The translations under genes were made by a program, and so were the position numbers. A stretch of DNA of 27,111 nucleotides, from positions 1 to 27,111 of the forward strand of contig JAQVGK010000002.1 in the NCBI GenBank assembly GCA_028696755.1, read 5' to 3'. The notes under the pieces were generated by a model. It searched no databases and was not told the DNA's origin. It saw nothing but the letters and a program-made list of their open reading frames with translations. The stretch is from Bacteroidales bacterium. GTDB lineage: Bacteria; Bacteroidota; Bacteroidia; Bacteroidales; ML635J-15. Every line of letters starts with the position of its first letter. The stretch's first letter is position 1. Shown one piece after another: positions 15,592-22,105 of this stretch.

Positions 15592-15613
15592 AAAGGGGTC
15601 ATTACACCCCTTT
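15592..15613. terminator. Bidirectional terminator between convergent genes
   Basis: AAAGGGGT (15592-15599) pairs with ACCCCTTT (15606-15613) around a 6-nt loop. A-rich and T-rich flanks on both sides fit termination of the GNAT operon (+) and of the minus-strand DUF1508 pair. Confidence 0.8.
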
Positions 15614-15633
15614 AATTTTGACAATAACTTTCG

Positions 15634-15804
15634 TTATTTTTTTGTTACACCCTTGAAAGGTTTTCCGTCACTCTTATTATCCATAAATCTTCCGGTATTT
15701 GTATTAATTTTTACATACAAACCAGTTTTTGGATTTTGAACTTGAACACGATCCTTTACTGCGCCATTGCGATGTCCGTCACCTACTTTTCCATTTGTTG
15801 CCAT
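15634..15804 (-). CDS. 56-aa conserved small protein (KSDGKPFKGV family)
   Basis: This ORF runs from ATG at 15804 down to TAA at 15634. The product begins MATNGKVGDGHRNGAVKDR, continues 'VQVQNPKTGLYVKINTNTG', and ends 'RFMDNKSDGKPFKGVTKK'. Small proteins with 'GAVK.R.Q..NPKT..YVK..T.TGRFMD.K.DGKPFKGV' are widespread in Bacteroidetes and other bacteria. They carry no assigned function that I know of. It is basic and glycine-rich with no membrane segment. It follows the double-DUF1508 gene by 4 bp on the same strand, so the two are co-transcribed. Confidence 0.75.
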   Translation of the reverse strand: MATNGKVGDGHRNGAVKDRVQVQNPKTGLYVKINTNTGRFMDNKSDGKPFKGVTKK

Positions 15805-15808
15805 ACGC

Positions 15809-16147
15809 TTATAATGTTAAGTCTTCGATATTTGCAATTGGTGCGTCACGTTTCACAGCACTTATTCCATTTTCACAACCTTGGGAAGTGATATAAGTTT
15901 CACTTGTACCAAGTACTTGATAATTATTGGCAATTTGATTATAAAAGTATTGCCCGTTAGTTGCAACCTTTCTAACAAAATTGCTATCATAAACACTTAT
16001 CTTACGACTTGTAATTCCCCCTTTACAACTTTCTTTAGTTGTATAAGTCTCGCTTGTAATAAGCACTTGACCGTTTGAAGCATTGAGCACCCAATAGTAT
16101 TGACCATTGGTTGCTTTTCTAATTATATATTTTGGGTTTAAAGCCAT
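15809..16147 (-). CDS. Double DUF1508 (YegP-like) protein
   Basis: This 112-aa protein is made of two tandem DUF1508 repeats: 'KYIIRKATNGQYYWVLNASNGQ' with 'TSETYTTKESCKGGI' (residues about 6-48), and 'FVRKVATNGQYFYNQIANNYQ' with 'TSETYITSQGCENGI' (about 56-98). A short tail ends IANIEDLTL. DUF1508 proteins such as E. coli YegP adopt a compact fold and their function is not established. In this window it pairs with the 56-aa gene, 4 bp downstream. A stress or nucleic-acid role is sometimes supposed, but nothing here proves it. Start codon choice is clear. Confidence 0.9.
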   Translation of the reverse strand: MALNPKYIIRKATNGQYYWVLNASNGQVLITSETYTTKESCKGGITSRKISVYDSNFVRKVATNGQYFYNQIANNYQVLGTSETYITSQGCENGISAVKRDAPIANIEDLTL

Positions 16148-16397
16148 TTTTAAATATTTTAATTGTTTATTACCACCTATTTCGGAAGGCAGTGTATATG
16201 CAACCGGGTATATTTAGCCAAAACTTGTATAAATACTTTGTTTATTCAAACATTATATATATTTTTGCGAGCAAATAGGATAACAAGCATAGGGTCGATA
16301 AGCCCTTGCAAAATAGTAGCCGTCCAAAGCATTATAATTTATTATCCTCAAGAACCGATTAATGTTACCAGCATTTTTCGGTTTTTTTTATTTTGTA
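16148..16397. other. Intergenic region between minus-strand genes
   Basis: This 250-bp AT-rich spacer holds the promoter of the DUF1508 pair by position, but no clean TAnnTTTGC was found on the minus strand. The plus-strand reading frame across it (16163-16444) gives a hydrophobic, compositionally odd peptide and overlaps the 131-aa gene, so I do not call it. Confidence 0.6.
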
Positions 16398-16793
16398 TTA
16401 CTTATCTACTACCTCCTCCTTTTTCTTCTTTATTTCTCTTCTGATTAGTTTTATCATTGGCATTCCGTCAACCTCTATTTTAGTAATATCATATAAGATT
16501 TTCGTTTCCTTATAATTTACTCCTATACTATCGAACAATCCTTTTGTATTTACATAGTAGTAATTCCCTGCTTTCGATATTTTAAAACATTCCTCTGTAT
16601 TTTGGGTAGTCAACAATGCGTATAAATTCAAATCGTTTTCGTCCTCTTCATTTTGCGCAAACTTTATATACATATCTTCTTTAATATTCAAATAGCTTAT
16701 TGCCTCATTTGAAAATCCTAATTTTCCAGTCTGGTGTATAGTTGCTTTTGCTTTACTTGCAATGTCATTTGCAACAAAAAATTTCAGTTTCAT
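16398..16793 (-). CDS. 131-aa protein, unknown function
   Basis: This protein begins MKLKFFVANDIASKAKATIH, then 'TGKLGFSNEAISYLNIKED', 'YALLTTQNTEECFKISKAG' and 'YYYVNTKGLFDSIGVNYKE'. It ends in a very basic tail with KKKKEE. The layout of short strands and a helix is vaguely similar to phage or plasmid proteins with an AbrB/SpoVT-like beta fold, but I cannot assign a family. A perfect -7 element lies 47 bp upstream on the same strand, so the gene is expressed from its own promoter. It is divergent from the AlkB operon across 550 bp. Confidence 0.7.
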   Translation of the reverse strand: MKLKFFVANDIASKAKATIHQTGKLGFSNEAISYLNIKEDMYIKFAQNEEDENDLNLYALLTTQNTEECFKISKAGNYYYVNTKGLFDSIGVNYKETKILYDITKIEVDGMPMIKLIRREIKKKKEEVVDK

Positions 16794-16839
16794 GCTTTTA
16801 AATTATTTGTTTTCTATACTATTATTCATTGTTTATTTT

Positions 16840-16848
16840 GCAAATGTA
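16840..16848 (-). promoter_or_regulatory. -7 promoter element of the 131-aa gene
   Basis: Read on the minus strand this is TACATTTGC, an exact TAnnTTTGC match, 46 bp before the ATG at 16793. Confidence 0.6.
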
Positions 16849-17217
16849 TAAAAAATATCCATACAAACAAATTTAATTTGAAATTATTCCATAAATAATT
16901 ATTATTACACGTTTTTCTTATGTCATAAAAAACGATATTCAAACATATTTCATTTTTTATCTTGTGTGCTTTCTTGTGTGTTTTGTTGTAATTTGTAATA
17001 ACGCGTCTTACAATTCTATTACTGACACTAACCGAATTAGTATATTTATATTGCTTATATTCATATATTTAGTCTCGTATTATCCCAAATAGTCTTATTA
17101 ATTGAGATTTGACTTTAATGACAACGAACTGACAACAAAATAATGCGATTATGCGAACTATGTAGATAATTACAAACTGCGAATCTATACTATTGGCAAA
17201 CTCTCTATTACATTTCT
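16849..17217. other. Gene-free divergent intergenic region
   Basis: This is an AT-rich stretch between the minus-strand 131-aa gene and the AlkB operon. The only notable element is TGACAA at 17119-17124 and 17130-17135, an 11-bp-spaced direct repeat. On the other strand it is TTGTCA-N5-TTGTCA, one base off the spacing of the operator found elsewhere. No ORF of interest or RNA gene is seen. Confidence 0.55.
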
Positions 17218-17244
17218 ATCTTTGCAATCTTTGCAATCTTTGCA
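17218..17244 (+). repeat. Three tandem ATCTTTGCA units
   Basis: The 9-bp unit ATCTTTGCA is repeated head to tail at 17218-17226, 17227-17235 and 17236-17244. With the preceding T the first unit makes TATCTTTGC, an exact -7 promoter match. The cluster lies about 100 bp before the AlkB start. Confidence 0.7.
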
Positions 17245-17287
17245 TACTATTCTTTTTACCTCCCATTATTTCTTAATCAAATTTGCA

Positions 17288-17295
17288 TATCTTTG
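17288..17295 (+). promoter_or_regulatory. Second -7 element, TATCTTTG, for the AlkB operon
   Basis: TATCTTTG matches TAnnTTTG and lies 48 bp before the ATG at 17344. It repeats the core of the tandem units at 17218-17244, so the operon may have more than one transcription start. Confidence 0.5.
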
Positions 17296-17343
17296 GGCTT
17301 TTTATTGTAGTATTCAAAAAGCATTCAAATATATCTCTACACC

Positions 17344-17958
17344 ATGTCCCAGCTCAACCTTTTTGACAAAGTTTCAAATAATGCTGAAATCACTCATATT
17401 CAAAATGGAGAATATCTTTTTATACCATTTTTTTTCAGTTTAGAACAAAGCGACAACTATTTTGATAAATTGTTGACTGAAATTAATTGGAAACAAGAGT
17501 CAATGTACATGTATGGCAGAAATATCAATTTCCCCAGATTAACGGCTTGGTACGGAGATAACGACAAACCATATTCGTTTTCAGGCATAACACTGAAACC
17601 TGAAACTTGGACACCGGCTTTATTGGAAATAAAACAGCATATTGAAGCAATTGCTCAAGCTAAGTATAATAGTGTTTTGTTGAATCGATATAGAAATGGA
17701 AATGACTCAATTTCATGGCATACCGATGCCGAAAAAGAACTCGGGATAAATCCAATTATTGCTTCGGTGAATTTAGGAGCTACCCGTAAATTTCAGCTTC
17801 GTCATAATGAAACAAATGAGAAAATTGAATTATCATTGACACACGGCAGTCTTTTAATTATGCAAGGTGAATTACAGCATTATTGGCAGCACCAAGTACC
17901 AAAAACAAAACAACAAGTTAATGAACGTATTAACCTTACATTTAGACTGATAAAATGA
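17344..17958 (+). CDS. AlkB-family 2OG-Fe(II) dioxygenase
   Basis: This 204-aa protein is an AlkB-type alpha-ketoglutarate/Fe(II) dioxygenase. The metal ligands are H126-T-D128 in 'ISWHTDAEKELG' and H179 in 'GELQHYWQHQVPK'. The 2OG-binding R-x5-R is in 'NERINLTFRLIK'. The 'PRLTAWYGD', 'LLNRYRNGNDSI' and 'IASVNLGATRKFQLRH' blocks are typical of the ALKBH2/3-like group. The enzyme removes methyl or etheno adducts from DNA or RNA bases by direct reversal. It is the first gene of an operon: its stop overlaps the DUF1848 start by 4 bp (ATGA). Pairing with a DUF1848 Fe-S protein and a methyltransferase-helicase suggests a dedicated repair or demodification pathway rather than the usual ada-alkB response. 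Confidence 0.92.
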   Translation: MSQLNLFDKVSNNAEITHIQNGEYLFIPFFFSLEQSDNYFDKLLTEINWKQESMYMYGRNINFPRLTAWYGDNDKPYSFSGITLKPETWTPALLEIKQHIEAIAQAKYNSVLLNRYRNGNDSISWHTDAEKELGINPIIASVNLGATRKFQLRHNETNEKIELSLTHGSLLIMQGELQHYWQHQVPKTKQQVNERINLTFRLIK

Positions 17959-18974
17959 ATTGGGATAAAATAGATATACAAAATGATTTAGGTGAAACGG
18001 TTTGCGCGCAAGCTCCGATAATTATTTCAGCAAGCCGTTCTACAGATATTCCTGCTTTTTATGCCGATTGGTTTGTGGAGCGTTGGAAAAAAAGCTATGT
18101 TAAGTGGAAAAATCCATTCAACGGTGTACCGCTGTATGTTTCATTCAACAAGGCAAGAGTAGTTGTTTTCTGGACTAAAAACCCACGTCCGATGCTCAAA
18201 CATTTACCATTTTTGAAAGAACATATCAAAAACTTTTATTTCCAATACACGCTCAACGATTATGATATCGAAGGTTACGAAGGCAACGTACCCAAAGTGG
18301 AACTGCGTATCAAAACCTTTATCGAATTGTCTGAACAAATAGGAAAAGAGCATGTAATATGGCGCTTCGACCCAATGATACTAACTGATAAAATAGATGT
18401 ACAAACTTTATTGGATCGTGTAAAAAACATTGGCGACCAGCTTCAGAACTACACCAATAAATTAGTATTCAGCTTTGCTGATATTTCCATTTATGCCAAA
18501 GTAGCCAATAATCTTAAAAGAGAAAATATAGTTTATCACGAGTTTACAGATAGCACTATGCACGAATTTGCAAAAGGACTTCAAGAACTTAATAAAAAGT
18601 GGAACTTTGAAATTGGTACATGTTCCGAACAAATCGAATTAAAACAGTATGGTATTGTACATAACAAATGTGTAGACGATGATTTGATGATTGAACTTTT
18701 TAGTCACGACAAAAAGCTAATGGACTTTCTGGGGATTGAAATTATACCCGGTAATTTGTTTGATGAAACTCCCGCTATTATTAAAAAGAAAAATAACAAA
18801 GACAAAGGTCAAAGAGAATTATGTGGTTGCATTAACAGTAAAGATATAGGTCAATACAATACTTGTCCACACGAATGTGTGTATTGCTATGCCAACACCT
18901 CAATAGAGACTGCACGGACAAATTTCAATACACACAAAGCTAACCCGAATTCTGAAACTATAATGGGACTATAA
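17955..18974 (+). CDS. DUF1848 (SplB-like Fe-S) protein
   Basis: This 339-aa protein matches DUF1848. It starts with the signature 'IISASRSTDIPAFYADWF', goes on through 'GVPLYVSFNKARVVVFWTKN' and 'VIWRFDPMILTD', and ends with a cysteine cluster of the form CGC...SKDIG.Y.TC-x3-C-x2-CYAN at about 288-315. The C-x3-C-x2-C triad is like the radical-SAM cluster of spore photoproduct lyase relatives, although here it is C-terminal. The family's reaction is not established. It is translationally coupled to AlkB (4-bp overlap) and sits 2 bp before the methyltransferase-helicase gene. A decayed second copy lies at about 21800, which shows that the DUF1848/methyltransferase pair was duplicated. Confidence 0.88.
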   Translation: MNWDKIDIQNDLGETVCAQAPIIISASRSTDIPAFYADWFVERWKKSYVKWKNPFNGVPLYVSFNKARVVVFWTKNPRPMLKHLPFLKEHIKNFYFQYTLNDYDIEGYEGNVPKVELRIKTFIELSEQIGKEHVIWRFDPMILTDKIDVQTLLDRVKNIGDQLQNYTNKLVFSFADISIYAKVANNLKRENIVYHEFTDSTMHEFAKGLQELNKKWNFEIGTCSEQIELKQYGIVHNKCVDDDLMIELFSHDKKLMDFLGIEIIPGNLFDETPAIIKKKNNKDKGQRELCGCINSKDIGQYNTCPHECVYCYANTSIETARTNFNTHKANPNSETIMGL

Positions 18975-18976
18975 TT

Positions 18977-21619
18977 ATGGCAACTTATTCAGAACAAATA
19001 AGCAAAATCGGTAATCTAAGGATGCAAAACGTAATAGATATTTGTAAATCGCTATTACCAGATGAATACAAAAATCGTCCATATCGTCACCCTGAATTGC
19101 AGAACGGCGTAGCACTTTTACAAAGCGAAGACGGATTGAATTGTTATATTGCTGCTTATGGTGAGATGCACATGATAAAATGTCGTGCCGCTCTACAAAA
19201 TTTTCCGTTTCACGAAATACAAGGAACTGTTGAAATAGTTGATTGGGGATGTGGTCAAGGAATTGGTTCTTTATGCACTTTAGAAGCTCTGTCGGAGCAA
19301 GATAAGTTGCAATGGTTGAAACGTATTACTCTTATTGAGCCCTCGAATTCTTCGAGAAATCGGGCAGAGATAAACATAACAAGAGCAACAAATGGAACAA
19401 TTCCAACAATTCCTATTGAACGCTATCTTCCCTGTGAAACTATAGATAATGAAATTGTTGGGTTGGATTATTACAGTAAATATGTTATTCATATCTTTTC
19501 AAATATTTTAGATATTAACTCAATAAACTTATTTAAGTTAGCACAGATTGTAGCCTGTCCTGACAAAAACCATTTCGTTTTATGCATTGGTCCAGTAAAT
19601 GCAAATTCATATAAAATTGAGCAATTCTGTAGTGTTTTTGGTGAGCAATTATATTTTTCAAATATAAACGATAGACAATACGGCAGAACTTCTGATACAT
19701 TCTATACTTTCACTTGCAAAACAAAATGTTTCCATTACAATGGAAATCCACTTAATATTTCGAATCTCGATAAGGTTGAAATTCCTGTTTTTGATGATAA
19801 TAATATAATATATTCAGAATATGACCCTCGCTCTTATGTTCAAAATGGAATAATCTCAAAAGAATTAAGCAAATTATACTTAACTGTGTTGAATCAATTG
19901 TCGCCAAATGATATCATATTGGTAAAACCTGACATTAACGGAGATAAACCAGATTTAGTTGTTGTTAGACCCCAAAAAGGTGTTTTAATTATTTCGCTTT
20001 TCGAAGTAGATTTAAATGACTTCGATCCTAAAGATAAAAATAAATTATCTCCAATAGATATTTTAGATACATATCAAATGAATCTTATTCGTCTTCATAT
20101 CGAAGGCATGTTAGAAAAGGTCATAACAAATCCGGCAAATTTCAAATTAATTAAAAAATTACTTTTTTGCACAAAATGTAATACAGAGGAAGCACGAAAG
20201 CAATTCGGTAACCATTCAAATAATAATAAATACACTTATGTTTATGGAAATAATTTACTGGATAACAACAATGTAGATTTATTTAAAGATATACATTTCA
20301 ATATAGACAATATTGAGTTTGACGATATAAATTACAAAAGTTTCTTGAATATAATTTCACCAAAATGGCATTCGTATAGACAAGGTAATCAAATCTCACT
20401 TACAACCATACAAAAAAATCTATCCGAAAGCACTCCAAGTAAGCAACAAAAAATTAGCGGTGTTGCTGGGGCAGGCAAAACTCAGGTGCTTGCAACTCGT
20501 GCTGTAAATGCACAAGTTCGAACAGGTGGCAATGTGTTAGTTTTAACATACAACAAAACGCTGCGAAATTATATGAAACAACGTATAAATGAAGTTCGTG
20601 CAGATTTCTTTTGGAATAAAATTCATATTGATAATTACCACCAGTTTTTTAAAAATCAAGCGCTAATTTGTAGATTATCAACAGAAAAGAGCTCTTCCGA
20701 TGAAGAAGCATTTTTTGAAAACCATAAAGAACAATTACAAAAATACGAAGCAATCCTAATTGATGAAGTGCAGGATTATAAATCAGAATGGCTTAAAATA
20801 CTCAACAGATATTTTCTTTCTAAAAACGGTGAGTTTGTGGTATTTGGTGACCCAAAACAGAATCTTTACGAAAGACCTATTGACAAAAAAGGTGATATTA
20901 ATTTGGGTATTATTGGAGGGGAATGGAATAAACAATTAAAAGAAGGTAAAAGATTTTCAAATCCACAAATAACAAAACTGGCAACAGATTTTCAACGTGA
21001 TTTTTTGTCGCTGTTGCCGACTGATGATTTTGGTGAAATAGCACAAACTACTATTCTATCGAAAATAGAATATGATAATATTGGTGTAGGCTTCACAATT
21101 CGTAATTTATCAGAACAGTTATTGCAATTAATAACAGAAAAACAACTTGAAATAAAAGAGACAGTAATTCTATCCCAAACAGCAGAAGTTTTACGTGATT
21201 TAGATTATTCGTATCGTAAAACTACTAATAAAAACACAAAAACGACATTTATTCAATATGAAGAATTTCATAGATTAATGAACAAATATAAAATTGATGA
21301 CAAAAGTAAAGTTTCAACGAATTTTAAGTTTAAGAAAGACAAAGATGCAATTGAACACCAAAAAAGGATGCATTTTACAATGGAAGACGATCTAATAAAA
21401 TTATCTACGATACATAGTTATAAAGGCTGGGAGGCGCAAAATGTGATTGTTATTTTAGAATCAGAAGGTACCATAGATTACTGCGTACCAGCTAATTTGA
21501 ATTCTCCAGAAATTATTTATACTGCAATTACGAGAGCAAAAGAATCTTTATTTGTAATTAATTTAGGGAACACTAAATATCATTCATTCTTTGAGAAATC
21601 AATAAATAATAAAATCTAA
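18977..21619 (+). CDS. Methyltransferase / NERD-like / SF1 helicase fusion
   Basis: This 880-aa protein has three parts. First, an N-terminal class I SAM methyltransferase, about 50-255: 'YIAAYGEMHMIKCRAAL', SAM motif VDWGCGQGIG near 88, 'ITLIEPSNSSR', 'HIFSNILDI'. Second, a NERD-like nuclease-related region at about 295-420 with 'KPDLVVVRPQKGVLIISLFE' and 'PIDILDTYQMNL'. The usual E-x-K is E-V-D there, so nuclease activity is doubtful. Third, a UvrD/Rep-like superfamily 1 helicase with Walker A GVAGAGKT (494-501), Walker B 'LIDEVQDYKSEW' near 594 and the C-terminal 'YTAITRAKESLFVI'. The head is clearly homologous to that of the protein at 22106, whose tail is different. It is the last gene of the AlkB-DUF1848 operon. 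DNA or RNA modification coupled to unwinding is inferred. Confidence 0.85.
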   Translation: MATYSEQISKIGNLRMQNVIDICKSLLPDEYKNRPYRHPELQNGVALLQSEDGLNCYIAAYGEMHMIKCRAALQNFPFHEIQGTVEIVDWGCGQGIGSLCTLEALSEQDKLQWLKRITLIEPSNSSRNRAEINITRATNGTIPTIPIERYLPCETIDNEIVGLDYYSKYVIHIFSNILDINSINLFKLAQIVACPDKNHFVLCIGPVNANSYKIEQFCSVFGEQLYFSNINDRQYGRTSDTFYTFTCKTKCFHYNGNPLNISNLDKVEIPVFDDNNIIYSEYDPRSYVQNGIISKELSKLYLTVLNQLSPNDIILVKPDINGDKPDLVVVRPQKGVLIISLFEVDLNDFDPKDKNKLSPIDILDTYQMNLIRLHIEGMLEKVITNPANFKLIKKLLFCTKCNTEEARKQFGNHSNNNKYTYVYGNNLLDNNNVDLFKDIHFNIDNIEFDDINYKSFLNIISPKWHSYRQGNQISLTTIQKNLSESTPSKQQKISGVAGAGKTQVLATRAVNAQVRTGGNVLVLTYNKTLRNYMKQRINEVRADFFWNKIHIDNYHQFFKNQALICRLSTEKSSSDEEAFFENHKEQLQKYEAILIDEVQDYKSEWLKILNRYFLSKNGEFVVFGDPKQNLYERPIDKKGDINLGIIGGEWNKQLKEGKRFSNPQITKLATDFQRDFLSLLPTDDFGEIAQTTILSKIEYDNIGVGFTIRNLSEQLLQLITEKQLEIKETVILSQTAEVLRDLDYSYRKTTNKNTKTTFIQYEEFHRLMNKYKIDDKSKVSTNFKFKKDKDAIEHQKRMHFTMEDDLIKLSTIHSYKGWEAQNVIVILESEGTIDYCVPANLNSPEIIYTAITRAKESLFVINLGNTKYHSFFEKSINNKI

Positions 21620-21800
21620 ATCAAATGATTATTTTTAAATGTAGTAGTTCCCAAAAAACTTGGCGATTGAAAAAAAGAAGGATGTTCATTTTAAATAATA
21701 ATATCAACAATATCTCAAATATAAGGACTTACAATGAAAGCAGTCAGATTTCATCTGTAAGTTAATTACGGTAGCCCCATAGGATATATGCTATAGGCAA
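21620..21800. other. Gene-free junction sequence
   Basis: This 181-bp segment between the helicase stop and the DUF1848 relic contains no ORF of interest. Its right half carries the repeat that also occurs near 26730. Confidence 0.55.
21744..21785 (+). repeat. Copy 1 of an AGTTAATTACGG repeat shared with the right end
   Basis: The core AAGTTAATTACGG (21759-21771) with AGCCCC and AGG following resembles 26740-26766, where the same core is followed by GCAGCTCC and AGG. GTCAG and CTG lie upstream of the core in both copies. The repeat ends about 15 bp before the DUF1848 relic begins. Confidence 0.55.
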
Positions 21801-22054
21801 AAAGTTAATAAAATGTGGAATTGTAAAATTGGTACTTGTGCTGAACCAATAGCATTGGAACAATACTGCATTTTGCACATTAAATGCATTGACGATGATT
21901 TGATAATCAAACTATTTCCAAACGATAAAGCAGTGATGGATTTGTTGTACGTAAAGGTTTTTGAACCAGACATTTTTAATCCCGACCAACGCTTTTAAAA
22001 ACGAAAAATAACCGTGACACTGGGCAACGAATATTATGTGGCTGCATTGGCTAA
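21801..22054 (+). pseudogene. DUF1848 pseudogene fragment
   Basis: The frame around 21804-21995 reads 'VNKMWNCKIGTCAEPI', then 'CIDDDLIIKLFPNDKAVMD', matching 'LNKKWNFEIGTCSEQI' and 'CVDDDLMIELFSHDKKLMD' in the intact DUF1848 gene. The homology continues after a frameshift as 'KNNRDTGQRILCGCIG' and then hits a stop at 22052, before the C-x3-C-x2-C cluster. The first 200 residues are missing altogether. It is the decayed remnant of a second DUF1848 gene that once preceded the methyltransferase head at 22106, just as the intact gene precedes the one at 18977. Confidence 0.88.
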
Positions 22055-22105
22055 CTGGTAACATTTTAAAGGCAACATGAATACTGTCTCAATAAGAAAA
22101 GAATT

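Noticed and set aside
16163..16444. 93-aa plus-strand frame between the DUF1508 and 131-aa genes
   Set aside because: It overlaps the end of the 131-aa gene on the other strand and encodes a hydrophobic, Ile/Phe/Cys-rich peptide typical of AT-rich antisense.
17119..17135. A fourth copy of the TTGTCA direct repeat (minus strand)
   Set aside because: The spacing is 5 bp instead of 4, the flanks differ, and it is not in a clear promoter position. It is kept only as a note in the intergenic entry.
17218..17244. Tandem ATCTTTGCA units as a CRISPR array or replication iterons
   Set aside because: The units are only 9 bp with no spacers, three copies, and no cas or rep gene nearby. Promoter-related repetition is the simpler reading.
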